A DNA stretch of 64,000 nt from NCBI GenBank assembly GCA_919901855.1, contig CAKKQC010000010.1, positions 1 to 64,000 on the forward strand, read 5' to 3'. This document shows positions 25,469-34,311 of this stretch, piece by piece (position 1 is the first letter of the stretch; every line of letters begins with the position of its first letter). The notes beneath the pieces were generated by a model that was not told the origin of the DNA, searched no databases, and worked only from the letters and a program-made list of their open reading frames with translations. The translations under genes and the position numbers were made by a program. Source of the DNA: a bacterium. Lineage in GTDB: Bacteria; Oederibacteriota; CAKKQC01.

Positions 25469-27739
25469 TTAGGGCAAGGAGCCGCGCCAGACGCCGCCGC
25501 CGCAGGTCGTGACCCAAAGTGTTCCGGCGTTCACGGGATCGAACGCCACGCGCTGACATCCCGCGAACGGAATCCCCGCCACCTCGGTCCACGTCTTCCC
25601 GGCGTTCCTGGTCGCGAACAACCCGTGCGTCGGGATCCCGGCGTACACGGTGTCGGGCGCCTGGGAGTCCAGCGAGAGGAACAGCGCGTGCGCAGTCGAC
25701 GATATCTCCTGCGGGAGGGTCTCCTCCCCGAGGACCTTCTTCCAGCTCTTGCCCCCGTCGGCGGTCCGGTAGACGCCGCCGTCACCGCGGCCGGGAACGG
25801 ACGCGAGGGCGAGGTAGATGACATTGGGATCGACCGGGTGGACGGCGGCGTCGCCGGGCCACCGGGGCAGGAGGGTCGCGGTGAGATCGTCCCAGGTGGC
25901 GCCCCGGTCGCGCGACCGCCAGAGTCCGCCGGGCACGGGGAAGGCGTCGCCCGCGCGGCGGCCCGTGACGACGCAGAAGACCGACCCGCCGGGGTGGACG
26001 ACGAGCCGGAAGAAGTGGCGGTTGCCCTCGCGGCCCGGCTGGGCCGGCGTCGCGCCCCAAGTGCGGCCGCCGTCGTCGCTCCGGTGAACGCCCTTTCCAT
26101 ATGAAGAGGCGAAGAGGACGCGGGCGGCCTTCGGACTGCGGGGATCCATGACCACCGAGGTCACGGGCGATTCCGGCAGGCCCCGGCCGGACGGCGTCCA
26201 GGTCACCCCGAAGTCGCGGCTGACGACCACGCCGCCGGAGCCCGTGGGCCCTTCGAGGCTCGACCAGTGGGGGATATCGGGCTGGTCGGACGCCGCGGCC
26301 CAGACCAGCCCCGGGATGCCGGGGTCGAACGCGAGCTGGTAGAACGTGTTGCGCCAGGGGGAGCCGCCGGCGGCCCAACGCCACGTGGCGCCGCCGTCGT
26401 CGCTGGCTTCCAGTCCGGCACCGGACGATCCGACCAGGACTCGGCCCGGCCGGTGGGGGTCGAAGACGATGTCGCAGCCGGAGGTGCCGTCGAGCCCGGT
26501 CGAGGTCCACCGGGCGCCCTCCTTCCAGGGGGGCCCCGGTTCGGCGGGGCGGCTGTAGGTTTGGGTCCAGATCCCGCCGCCGTCCCGGGTCTGGTAGAGC
26601 TCGCCGCCGTCGGTGAAGACGGCATGATCGGGATACCGGTCGTCGGCTGCGATTCCGCCCCCCGCGCCGTTCCACCAGCCGAGGACGTGGTCGGCCGTCA
26701 GCCAGCCCGGCACGAGGTTGGCGCGGATGCCCGAAGCCTCGCCCCGGGGGTCGCCGAAGACGACCGCGCGCCACGTCGCCCCGCCGTCGTCGGTGCGATA
26801 GATGGTCGTGTGGTTCGGGGGCCAGTAGCCGGTGCCGTCCGCGGTGACCCAGACCGTGTACGGCGCCGCCCGCGGGACCGCGAGCCGGCCGTACTGGGCG
26901 GTCTCGCCCGGTCCCCAGGCGTCGGCGCGGGTGACCTCCACGTTGATCCCGGCCCCCATCGCCGTCTGCCAGGTGGCGCCGTGGTCGAGCGACCGCCAGA
27001 CGCCGCCCTCGAGGCGGCCCTGGACGGCACGGCTCGGGAGGGTCACATAGCATGCGATCTTGCCGGACTTCGCGTCCCCGGCGCCGCGGAACGCGCGCAG
27101 GTCCCGGGCGGGCAGTCCGCCGTTCGAGTCGTGCCACCGGGAACCCGAGTCGCCGGACCGGAAGATCCCGGCGGTCGTGCCGATCACGACGATCCGGTTG
27201 CCCGGCGGCGTCGTGGGGTCGATGAGGATGCCGATAGTGCGGCCGCGCACCCCGACGCAGATCCCCCAGGTCTTTCCGCCGTCGAGACTGCGGAACGCTC
27301 CGTACGAAGTCCCGGCGAGCATCATCTTCGCGTCCGGCTCGTCCACGGCCAGCGCGGTCAGCGCCTCTCCGCCCCAGGGCTGGTTGAGGCATAGCGGCTT
27401 CCACGTGACGCCGGCGTCCTTCGACATCCTGAGCGACCCGGCCCCGCTCGCGTAGATCCATCCGCCGTAGACCGGGTGCCACACCATGGGGGCCGCGGCG
27501 GCGTCCCGGAGCTGGCGCTTGTCGATCAGGTTCCAGCTCGCGCCGCCGTCGCCGCTCCGGAAGACCCCGCCCTTCTCTGAGGCCACGAACAACAGGTTCG
27601 GGTCGTGGGGCGAGATCGAGGGCACGACGAGCGCTCCGCCGCCGCCGGGGCCGACCGGGAGGAACGTCGCTACGGCGGGGGCGGCACCGGCCTCGCGCGT
27701 GAGGCACGCGCAGGCCAGAAGCCATGCAGCGGGGCGCAT
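25469..27739 (-). CDS. Exported BNR/Asp-box beta-propeller protein
   Basis: The 756-residue protein is filled with Asp-box repeats of the form SxDGGxTW (SGDGGASWN, SLDGGKTWG, SDDGGATWR, SRDFGVTWT, SRDRGATWD, TADGGKSWK, TRNAGKTWT), ten or more in all. This spacing is typical of the two seven-bladed propellers of the GH74/VPS10-sortilin-like group. An N-terminal signal (MRPAAWLLACACLTREAGAAPA) indicates export; an LLAC lipobox is conceivable but very early. No GH74 catalytic Asp pair can be assigned with confidence, so this may be a binding protein rather than a glycosidase. Start ATG 27739 sits six bases after a perfect TATAAT, while the longer in-frame reading from 27796 would cross that promoter. 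Confidence 0.8.
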   Translation of the reverse strand: MRPAAWLLACACLTREAGAAPAVATFLPVGPGGGGALVVPSISPHDPNLLFVASEKGGVFRSGDGGASWNLIDKRQLRDAAAAPMVWHPVYGGWIYASGAGSLRMSKDAGVTWKPLCLNQPWGGEALTALAVDEPDAKMMLAGTSYGAFRSLDGGKTWGICVGVRGRTIGILIDPTTPPGNRIVVIGTTAGIFRSGDSGSRWHDSNGGLPARDLRAFRGAGDAKSGKIACYVTLPSRAVQGRLEGGVWRSLDHGATWQTAMGAGINVEVTRADAWGPGETAQYGRLAVPRAAPYTVWVTADGTGYWPPNHTTIYRTDDGGATWRAVVFGDPRGEASGIRANLVPGWLTADHVLGWWNGAGGGIAADDRYPDHAVFTDGGELYQTRDGGGIWTQTYSRPAEPGPPWKEGARWTSTGLDGTSGCDIVFDPHRPGRVLVGSSGAGLEASDDGGATWRWAAGGSPWRNTFYQLAFDPGIPGLVWAAASDQPDIPHWSSLEGPTGSGGVVVSRDFGVTWTPSGRGLPESPVTSVVMDPRSPKAARVLFASSYGKGVHRSDDGGRTWGATPAQPGREGNRHFFRLVVHPGGSVFCVVTGRRAGDAFPVPGGLWRSRDRGATWDDLTATLLPRWPGDAAVHPVDPNVIYLALASVPGRGDGGVYRTADGGKSWKKVLGEETLPQEISSTAHALFLSLDSQAPDTVYAGIPTHGLFATRNAGKTWTEVAGIPFAGCQRVAFDPVNAGTLWVTTCGGGVWRGSLP

Positions 27740-27745
27740 GTGCGG

Positions 27746-27751
27746 ATTATA
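27746..27751 (-). promoter_or_regulatory. Consensus -10 box of the BNR propeller gene
   Basis: TATAAT on the minus strand (27751-27746), six bases before ATG 27739, with no Shine-Dalgarno: a leaderless layout. No clear -35. Confidence 0.55.
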
Positions 27752-27808
27752 TGTGAAGAAAGTGCATTCTGGACGGACGAGGCGGGGCTTGGTCACGCGG
27801 GTGTGTGG

Positions 27809-27814
27809 TATGGT
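27809..27814 (+). promoter_or_regulatory. Extended -10 of the serine palmitoyltransferase-type gene
   Basis: TGG followed by TATGGT (27809-27814) forms a TGN-extended -10, eight bases before ATG 27823. Confidence 0.4.
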
Positions 27815-27822
27815 ATTCCGCG

Positions 27823-29070
27823 ATGCCAGTACACAAATCCGACGACCACACGGCCACGGCGCACGGCGCCGCCAAGCCGGTGGATCTCTTCACCAAGTGC
27901 TATGAATGGCCCGTAGTCAAGAAGGCGATGGCGGAGGGCTACTACCCGTATTTCACTCCGATCACGGGGGAGCAGGGCGAAGAGGTCGTCATCCGGGGCA
28001 AGCGGTTCATCATGCTGGGCTCGAACAACTACCTCGGGCTCACGAACGACCCCCGGGTGAAGGAGGCCGCCCGCGAGGCCATCCTCAAGTACGGCGTCGG
28101 GTGCACGGGGTCCCGGTTCTTGAACGGCACCCTCGACCTCCACCTCAAGCTCGAGGCGGAGCTCGCGGCGTTCCTGAAGAAGCCCGCCGCCCTCGTCTTC
28201 TCGACCGGCTACCAGACCAACCTCGGAATCATCGCCTCCCTCGTCGGCAAGGACGACGTCGTCATCAGCGACCGGCTCAACCACGCCTCGATTTTCGACG
28301 GGTGCCGGATGGCCTACGGCAAGACCCTCAAGTACCGGCACGACGATCTCGCGGACCTCGAGCGCCTGCTCAAGGGCGCGCCCGCGCGGGCGGGCAAGCT
28401 CGTGGTCGTGGACGGCGTCTTCAGCATGGAAGGCACGTGCCCCAACCTCAAGCGGATCGTCGAGCTGTGCCACCAGTACACGGCGCGGCTGATGGTCGAC
28501 GAGGCGCACGGCCTCGGCGTGCTGGGCGAGGGCGGCCGGGGAGCCTGCGAGGAGCAGGGGGTCCTCCCGCAGGTGGATGTCATCATGGGGACCTTCTCGA
28601 AGTCGTTCGCCTCGATCGGGGGCGTGGCGGCGGGCGACCAGGACGTCATCGTCTACATCAAGCACCTGGCGCGGGCCATGATCTTCTCGGCGGCCCTGCC
28701 GCCGCCCGCCATCGCGACCGTGCTCAAGTGTCTCGAGATCCTCAAGGCCGAGCCCGACCGGCGCAAGCGCCTGCTCGCGAACGCGGACCTGCTGCGGAAC
28801 GGGCTGCGCGGCATAGGGTTCAACGTCGGCAACTCGGTGACCCCGATCGTCCCCGTGCTCGTCGGCCGGGACGACCTCTGCTTCGCGCTGTGGAAGGGCC
28901 TCTTCGAGGAGGGCATCTTCGTGAACCCGGTCGTCGCGCCCGCGACGCCGCCGGGCCACGCGCTTCTCCGGGTTTCTACCATGGCGACGCACACGCCCGC
29001 GATCCTGAACCGCGCGCTCGAGAAGTTCAAGGCGGTGGGGACGCGCCTCGGAGTCCTGGGCGGGCGCTAG
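27823..29070 (+). CDS. spt: Serine palmitoyltransferase-type alpha-oxoamine synthase
   Basis: This PLP enzyme of the alpha-oxoamine synthase family has 415 residues. It would condense an amino acid (serine in SPT) with a long acyl thioester to give a 3-keto sphingoid base. Visible are the SPT-like lead GYYPYFTPITGEQGEEV, the SNNYLGLTNDPRV strand, GCTGSRFLNGTLDLHLKLE, LVFSTGYQTNLG, DEAHGLGVLG, and the PLP lysine Lys260 in GTFSKSFASIGG. That last motif is the bacterial SPT form; BioF and Kbl usually read GTLGKA. The next gene is a GNAT-type acyltransferase and a dehydratase-type reductase lies 3.8 kb on, the three activities of bacterial ceramide synthesis. Alternatives are a BioF or Kbl-like role, or sulfonolipid (cysteate-using) synthesis. 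Confidence 0.8.
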   Translation: MPVHKSDDHTATAHGAAKPVDLFTKCYEWPVVKKAMAEGYYPYFTPITGEQGEEVVIRGKRFIMLGSNNYLGLTNDPRVKEAAREAILKYGVGCTGSRFLNGTLDLHLKLEAELAAFLKKPAALVFSTGYQTNLGIIASLVGKDDVVISDRLNHASIFDGCRMAYGKTLKYRHDDLADLERLLKGAPARAGKLVVVDGVFSMEGTCPNLKRIVELCHQYTARLMVDEAHGLGVLGEGGRGACEEQGVLPQVDVIMGTFSKSFASIGGVAAGDQDVIVYIKHLARAMIFSAALPPPAIATVLKCLEILKAEPDRRKRLLANADLLRNGLRGIGFNVGNSVTPIVPVLVGRDDLCFALWKGLFEEGIFVNPVVAPATPPGHALLRVSTMATHTPAILNRALEKFKAVGTRLGVLGGR

Positions 29071-29074
29071 TCGC

Positions 29075-30214
29075 ATGCTCAGGCTGGTCGAGGTCGGGGT
29101 CCAGGACAAGGCCCAGCGTCTCCGGTTCGTGAAAATGCCATGGGTCGTCTACCGCGGAAATCCGTACTGGGTCCCTCCCATCATCCACGACGACATGCAC
29201 CTCCTCGACCGGGAGCACCACCCGTTCTGGACGGACAGCGGCAAGGGCCGGTTCTGGGTCGCCGAGCGCGACGGTAAGGACGTCGGCCGGATCGCGGCGA
29301 TCCGGAACTTCCCCCACGAGAAACGCTGGAAGGAATCCGCCGGGTTCTTCGGGTTCTTCGAGTGCGCGGAGCAGGGCGCGGCCGGGCTCGAGGTCACGAA
29401 GATGCTCCACGAGGCGGTCCGCGAGGCCGTCAAGGGCTGGGGCCTGACCCACTACTACGGCCCCGCGAACCCGTCCTCGAACTACGCCTTCGGGGCCCTG
29501 ATCGAGGGATTCGACCTCACGCCCCGGATCATGATGACCTATAACCCGTCCTATTACGACGGACTGATGAAGGAGGCCGGGCTCGCGAAAGCCAAGGACC
29601 TCCTGGCCTGGGACCTGTCGCCCAAGTCCGACTTTTCCCGGATCAGGAGGATCGCGGACCGGATCGAGTCCCGTCACCGGGTCCGCATCCGCGACATCAA
29701 CATGAAGAAGTACAAGGAAGAGATCGCGATCATCAAGAGTATCTACACCGACGCCTGGTCCGACAACTGGTGCTCGTGCGAGATGTCCGACGGCGAGTTC
29801 GACGCGATGGCCAAGGAGATGCTCCCGATCGTGGACCCGGACTTCGTGTACATCGCCGAGATCGAGGGCCAGCCGGTCGGATTCTCGCTCTCCCTGCCCG
29901 ACGCGAACCCGGCGGTCAAGGAGATCAACGGACGGCTCTGGCCGTTCGGCGTGCCCCGCCTCCTGTTCCACACGAAGGTGTGGCCGAAGCTCAGGGGCAT
30001 CCGGATCCTTACGCTCGGCATCCGCAGGAAGTACTGGACGCTGGGGATCGGCACGTCGTTCTACATCCGGTCCCACGATCGGGTCGGAGCCAAGGGCCTT
30101 ACCTACGGCGAGGCGTCCTGGATCCTCGAGGACAACAACCTCATGAACCACGCGCTCGAGGCCATGTCGGGCAAGGTCACCCGCAGGTACCGCGTGTACC
30201 GCGGAGAAGCCTGA
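29075..30214 (+). CDS. GNAT-fold acyltransferase, candidate bacterial ceramide synthase
   Basis: The 379-residue protein starts four bases after the previous stop. The N-terminal half reads MPWVVYRGNPYWVPPI, GRFWVAERDGKDVGRIAAI and SAGFFGFFECAEQ, a GNAT-like acyl-CoA transferase pattern; the second half has another GNAT-like strand set (FVYIAEIEGQPVGFSLSLPD, LGIRRKYWTLGIG). There is no membrane segment. Bacterial ceramide synthase (bCerS of Caulobacter) is a GNAT-superfamily protein unrelated to eukaryotic CerS. The close pairing with an SPT-type gene makes N-acylation of a sphingoid base the best inference. Proteins of this type are usually annotated only as hypothetical or N-acetyltransferase, so the substrate is unproven. 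Confidence 0.62.
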   Translation: MLRLVEVGVQDKAQRLRFVKMPWVVYRGNPYWVPPIIHDDMHLLDREHHPFWTDSGKGRFWVAERDGKDVGRIAAIRNFPHEKRWKESAGFFGFFECAEQGAAGLEVTKMLHEAVREAVKGWGLTHYYGPANPSSNYAFGALIEGFDLTPRIMMTYNPSYYDGLMKEAGLAKAKDLLAWDLSPKSDFSRIRRIADRIESRHRVRIRDINMKKYKEEIAIIKSIYTDAWSDNWCSCEMSDGEFDAMAKEMLPIVDPDFVYIAEIEGQPVGFSLSLPDANPAVKEINGRLWPFGVPRLLFHTKVWPKLRGIRILTLGIRRKYWTLGIGTSFYIRSHDRVGAKGLTYGEASWILEDNNLMNHALEAMSGKVTRRYRVYRGEA

Positions 30215-30224
30215 CGGGAGCCCT

Positions 30225-30247
30225 ACCGGTCGCAATCTGCGACCGGT
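30225..30247. terminator. Perfect ten-pair hairpin between acyltransferase and TPR gene
   Basis: ACCGGTCGCA (30225-30234), loop ATC, TGCGACCGGT (30238-30247). It starts ten bases after the acyltransferase stop and ends 16 bases before the next ATG. There is no T-run; it could attenuate transcription or protect the upstream mRNA. Confidence 0.55.
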
Positions 30248-30263
30248 TCCCGGCTTCTCTCCG

Positions 30264-32873
30264 ATGACGACGGCGCTCGCGTTGGGGTGGGCAGCCGTCG
30301 TGATCCGCTCCGCCCGCGGCGACGGGGCCGCCTGGCTCGACCGGCTCCGCGACGCCATCCGGCATCCGCCGCAGATCCCGGCGCTTTCCGGCCTGGCCGT
30401 CGCGTGCGGGCGCCACTCGGTCACGGTCCTCGTGCTCGCCTCCCTTGCCGCGTTGGCGTGGCTCGCAGGCCGCCGCGTCGCCGCCCTCGTGCGGGCCCCG
30501 CGTGTCCCGCCGGCCGCGGGGTTCGGGTTCGCCGTCGCGTCCGGGTGGGGCCTGCTCGGGTTCCTCCTCCTTGGGCTGGCGCTGACCGGGCTCTTCCAGC
30601 CTGCCGTGGTGCTCTCCGCTATCGCGGTTGCCGGGGCCGCCGGCATCGGGGCGCCGGGACGGCTCCCCGTTCTCCCGCGGCTCGACCGGGGCACGGCCGC
30701 GATCCTGGCCGTCGTGGGCCTCCCGGGAGTCGTGCTGGGCGTCGCGGCGCTCCTGCCCGACGTCTTCTACGACACCTACGCGAACCACCTCGCGGCGCCC
30801 GCCCACGTCCTCGGGCTCCACCGGCTCGTGACCGCCGGCCAGCACTACACGATCAACTACCAGCTTGCCTCCGAGCTCCTGAACGCGCTAGCCATTGTCT
30901 TCCGGCGGGATGAAATCGCGCACGGGGTCTCCCTGATCCCGTTCCTGGCGGGGCTGGGCGTGGCCGCGGCGTGGACGGCCCGGGTCGCGGGTCCGCGGGC
31001 GGCCGCACTCGGGGCCGCGCTGGCCCTCGACCTCGGCGGGTTCTGGTGGGTGGTGCTCCGGGGCAAGAACGATCCCGCGGCGGCCGGGTTCATTCTGCTC
31101 GCCGTCGTGTTTTCCGTGGACCGGCGGTGGATCCTCTCCTCCCTGTGCTGGGGGTTCGCGCTGGCGGCCAAGCTCAACGCGTACATGCTCGCGATGCCGG
31201 CGGCCGCGCTCGCGGCGTTCGTGATCCTGCGGGCGCCCGCCGGCCGCCGCGGCCGTACGCTCGCGTGGTCCGCGGGGCTCGCCGCCATCCCCGCCCTGCC
31301 CTGGATGGTCCGGTCATGGCTCGACCGCGGGACACCATGGTGGCCGCTCCTCTCCGCCCGGTTCCACGGCGTGCCGTGGGAACCCGACACCGTGGTCGCG
31401 CTCGCCCAGTACCACACCGGGCCGTCGTTCGTGACCGAGTCGCTCTCGAGCTTCGTGCCAACGTGGCTGGCGGACAACCCCATCCTGCTCTGGGCCCTGC
31501 CCGTCGCGGCGTGGCAGCTGCGACGCGCGCCTGCGGCGCTCCGGCGGATGGGGGGATGGGCCGCGATGCTGTTCCTGTTCCTCTTTGGCGTCATCCATAT
31601 GGAGTACGGCCGGTACTCCCTGCCCATCCTCGTCCTGCTCGGGTTCGCGTGCGCGCCCGCGATCCTGTCGATGATCCCGTCCGGCCGGGGCCGGTGGATC
31701 GGGTGGGCGGCCGTCGTCGCGCTCGCGTGGGCCCCCGCGGCGGGCGCGCTCCGGGAGATGGGGCTCGGCGCCCGGGAGATCGCCGGGTACGCCTCCGGGG
31801 CGATCACGAACGGAGAGTGGATGGACCGGGTCCTGACCACGCGCCGCGCCGCCCAGCAGGCGGTGGCCGCGATGCCGGGAGTCCGCGGCGTCGTCCTCGT
31901 GGACGAGGTGTACGCCTACGGGTGGCCGGGCCGCGTCCGAACCGACGAGATCCCCGGCCGGGCGATCCCGTGGGTGCTCACCCACGAAGCGTCGACCCCG
32001 GCGCGGGTTCGCGTCGGGCTCCGGCAGTTGCGCGCCAGCCACCTCGTCCTGAACTACGTGAGCGAGGGCCACCCCTACAACGCGAGCATCTACGAATGGT
32101 CCGACCGCCAGCTCGAACTCTGGCGCGCGTTCCTGAAGCGGCACGCCGAACGCGTCGCGATCGACCTGCCATGCGACGTGCCCAATGGCGGGTTCTGCCT
32201 CTGGAGGCTCGTGGCCTCAGCTCCGCCGGAGCCGTTGTTCTACCTGCTCGGGATCAAGCCCCTGCGGGTCTGGATCCGGAAGCCGTACCTCGACGCCGGG
32301 GACGCCCCGGCCTCGGCCGCCCGCGCGCTCGCCGTGAGTGCGCGGTTTCCCGACGTGCTCGTCTTCAAAGCCGATGCCGGGCTCTTTCTGGCCGGGTCGG
32401 GCGAGTGGGCCAGGGGCTACCCGCTGCTGCGTGAGTGCGCGGCGGCGGGGATGGTGGGGGAGGCGCTCCACACGTACCTCGGGTCGGCGGCCATGCACCT
32501 GAACCGGTACGACGAGGCCCTGCGCCACCTGGCGACGGCCGGGCGGCTCTACCCCGGCGCAAGAGCCGATATCGAGGCGAGGACGGGGGAAGTGCTGGCG
32601 CGGAAGGCCCGGGCCGAACTCCGCGCCGGTCTCTACGGGCGCGCGCTCGACCTCGCGATCGAGGCGGTGCGCCTCGCGCCCGCATCTTCGTTTTCCCTCG
32701 TGACGCTGGCTGACGTGCGGATGGTGCGTGGAGAGACCGCGGAGGCGCTTGCCGGCTACCTCCGGCTCGCGTCGCTCGCGGGCGTCCCGGACGGAATCCG
32801 GCGGCACGCGGACGAGATGATCGCGAGGTGCCGGGCTACGCCCAGCGGTTCGCCCGGTACCAGTCCCAGGTGA
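30264..32873 (+). CDS. Polytopic membrane protein with C-terminal TPR domain (paralogue)
   Basis: The 869-residue protein has the same plan as the gene at 22847: about a dozen membrane helices, an extracytoplasmic domain, and a TPR-like C-terminus (MHLNRYDEALRHLATAGRLYP, YGRALDLAIEAVRLAPAS). Shared marks include VLRGKNDPAAAGFILLAVVF against TTGKNEGFAAGFVLLAVA, and DVPNGGFCLW against DFSNGGFIVY. The early loop has DVFYDTYANHLAAPAHVLG, acidic as in GT-C transferases. A function in envelope glycan or lipid modification is inferred only from fold and neighbours. It follows the acyltransferase by 49 bases with a hairpin between. The 3' end overlaps the convergent reductase gene by 38 bases. Confidence 0.72.
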   Translation: MTTALALGWAAVVIRSARGDGAAWLDRLRDAIRHPPQIPALSGLAVACGRHSVTVLVLASLAALAWLAGRRVAALVRAPRVPPAAGFGFAVASGWGLLGFLLLGLALTGLFQPAVVLSAIAVAGAAGIGAPGRLPVLPRLDRGTAAILAVVGLPGVVLGVAALLPDVFYDTYANHLAAPAHVLGLHRLVTAGQHYTINYQLASELLNALAIVFRRDEIAHGVSLIPFLAGLGVAAAWTARVAGPRAAALGAALALDLGGFWWVVLRGKNDPAAAGFILLAVVFSVDRRWILSSLCWGFALAAKLNAYMLAMPAAALAAFVILRAPAGRRGRTLAWSAGLAAIPALPWMVRSWLDRGTPWWPLLSARFHGVPWEPDTVVALAQYHTGPSFVTESLSSFVPTWLADNPILLWALPVAAWQLRRAPAALRRMGGWAAMLFLFLFGVIHMEYGRYSLPILVLLGFACAPAILSMIPSGRGRWIGWAAVVALAWAPAAGALREMGLGAREIAGYASGAITNGEWMDRVLTTRRAAQQAVAAMPGVRGVVLVDEVYAYGWPGRVRTDEIPGRAIPWVLTHEASTPARVRVGLRQLRASHLVLNYVSEGHPYNASIYEWSDRQLELWRAFLKRHAERVAIDLPCDVPNGGFCLWRLVASAPPEPLFYLLGIKPLRVWIRKPYLDAGDAPASAARALAVSARFPDVLVFKADAGLFLAGSGEWARGYPLLRECAAAGMVGEALHTYLGSAAMHLNRYDEALRHLATAGRLYPGARADIEARTGEVLARKARAELRAGLYGRALDLAIEAVRLAPASSFSLVTLADVRMVRGETAEALAGYLRLASLAGVPDGIRRHADEMIARCRATPSGSPGTSPR

Positions 32874-33816
32874 GCTTGAGGCCGGACTCCAGCGGCGTGG
32901 ATGCCGTCCAGCCCAGCTCCTCGCGCGCGCGCGACGGATCGGAGTGCCAGCGCAGGGCGTGGAAGTCGTGGAACCGGTCGGCAACCGCCGCTAGCCCGGG
33001 GATCCGGGCCAGCCGGTCGGGATGGAGCAGGAAGGCCGGAGCCCGGACCGTCAGCGCCCGGCGGCCCATCGCCCGCTCGATCGCGGCCCCGAACGAGCGG
33101 TAGGTCTCCGGCTCCGGCGGCACGATGTAGTAGGCCCGCGGTTCGCCCGCGGGGGCGCGCAGGGCGCAGAGCGCGGCGTCGGCGACATCGGGGCCGTACA
33201 GGATCTGGAACCGGCGGAGGCCGTCGCCGAGCTGGGGCTTGAGCCGCAGCCGCACGAGCTTGAAGTAGGCGAGGAAGGCCCGGTCGGCGGGCCCGTAGAG
33301 CGCGCCGGGACGCAGGAACACCCGCCGCGTTATGGCGCCGCCGTCCGCGATGATCGCGAGCTCGCCCTCGCGCTTGGACTTCCCGTACCACGACCGCGGA
33401 TCGGGGGGGTCGTCCTCGCGCCGGGCGGGCGCGCCCTCGGCCACGGGGCCGGTGGCGGCCTGGCTCGAGATGTAGATGAACGTCTCGACGCCCGCCGCCC
33501 CGGCGGCTCGCGCCGCGGCGGCGGTTCCATCGCGGTTCACGCGGAGATAGGTCTCGAAGTCCGGGGCCTGGACGACGCCCGCGTTGTGGACGAAGATCCG
33601 GGCACCGCGGGCGAGGGCGGCGAGCGCGGCCTCGTCGGCGAGCGAGCCGCGCACGATGTTGGGGCGGAGCCCCTCGATCCGGGAGAGGTCGCTCGCGGGG
33701 CGGGCCAGGACCGCGAGCGACGCGCCCGCGCGCGCGAAGGCGGCGGCCAGGTGCCCGCCGAGAAACCCGGTCGCCCCCGTGAGCGCGACCCGGACGCCCG
33801 CGAGATCGGGCGTCAC
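32836..33816 (-). CDS. NAD-dependent epimerase/dehydratase family, candidate ceramide-pathway reductase
   Basis: This extended short-chain dehydrogenase has 326 residues. The Rossmann motif VALTGATGFLGGHLA lies at the N-terminus, FVHNAGVVQAPDF is at the usual substrate edge, and the catalytic set is visible as Ser in YISSQA and Tyr-xxx-Lys in WYGKSKREGE. C-terminal Trp-rich helices (LTWDWYRANRW) end it. Bacterial 3-ketosphinganine reductase CerR is a member of this same broad family, and an SPT-type and a GNAT-type gene lie close by on the other strand. The family is large, so sugar-nucleotide epimerisation remains possible. GTG 33816 overlaps the upstream gene's stop and gives the normal N-terminus; ATG 33858 would add a non-conserved Arg-rich stretch. 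Confidence 0.6.
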   Translation of the reverse strand: MTPDLAGVRVALTGATGFLGGHLAAAFARAGASLAVLARPASDLSRIEGLRPNIVRGSLADEAALAALARGARIFVHNAGVVQAPDFETYLRVNRDGTAAAARAAGAAGVETFIYISSQAATGPVAEGAPARREDDPPDPRSWYGKSKREGELAIIADGGAITRRVFLRPGALYGPADRAFLAYFKLVRLRLKPQLGDGLRRFQILYGPDVADAALCALRAPAGEPRAYYIVPPEPETYRSFGAAIERAMGRRALTVRAPAFLLHPDRLARIPGLAAVADRFHDFHALRWHSDPSRAREELGWTASTPLESGLKLTWDWYRANRWA

Positions 33817-34262
33817 GGCCGGCCCACGATCAGGCGCCCGTGTTCGATCTTCGTGCACCGGTTCATGACGACCGTGATCCCGGCCGCCCGCGCCTGCGCG
33901 GCAGCGCCGGCATGGACGATGCCCAGCTGCATCCAGACGCAGTTCACGCCCTTGCGGATGGCGGCGTCCACTACCGGGGGGATATGCTCGGGCTTGAGGA
34001 AGAGGTTGGCCATGTCCACGCGCTCCGGGATGTCATCCAGGCTGGCGTAGCACTTCTCCCCCAGAATCCCGGTCTGCCCCGGATTGACGGGGATGATCCG
34101 GTAACCGGCTTCCTGGAGGTACCGGGCGACGCCGTGGCTGGGCCGGTCGGGATTAGATGAGAGCCCGACGACCGCGATCGTCTTCGCCTGCCGCAGGACG
34201 CGTTCGAGGTCGGGGTCGGGCGGGTTGTCCCTCGTGATCGGGCAGTCGGTGTGGGTCGCCAC
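33813..34262 (-). CDS. CoA-binding domain protein (YccU-like)
   Basis: The 149-residue single-domain protein has the CoA_binding_2 fold. The nucleotide motif TIAVVGLSSNPDRPSHGVARYL is followed by YRIIPVNPGQTGILGEKCYASLDDIPE, DMANLFLKPEHIPPVVDAAI and NCVWMQLGI, closely following the YccU family and the N-terminal part of acyl-CoA synthetases. The role in the cell is not established; binding of CoA or an acyl-CoA is likely. GTG 34262 is chosen because homology starts near it and a GAGAAT box lies six bases upstream; the longer reading from 34373 adds Pro/Arg-rich filler and runs into the divergent rmuC gene. It overlaps the reductase gene (GTGA), so the two share a transcript. Confidence 0.78.
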   Translation of the reverse strand: MATHTDCPITRDNPPDPDLERVLRQAKTIAVVGLSSNPDRPSHGVARYLQEAGYRIIPVNPGQTGILGEKCYASLDDIPERVDMANLFLKPEHIPPVVDAAIRKGVNCVWMQLGIVHAGAAAQARAAGITVVMNRCTKIEHGRLIVGRP

Positions 34263-34268
34263 CCTGCG

Positions 34269-34274
34269 ATTCTC
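34269..34274 (-). promoter_or_regulatory. -10-like box of the CoA-binding gene
   Basis: GAGAAT on the minus strand, six bases before GTG 34262; leaderless layout. Confidence 0.35.
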
Positions 34275-34311
34275 CCCCGCGACGGCGTCACGTCGCAACT
34301 CGCTGGTGTGG

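Noticed and set aside
25469-27739. BNR propeller protein as a GH74 xyloglucanase or as a lipoprotein
   Set aside because: Asp-box repeats alone do not show activity and I could not place the catalytic aspartates; the LLAC lipobox would be only ten residues in, too early for a normal signal.
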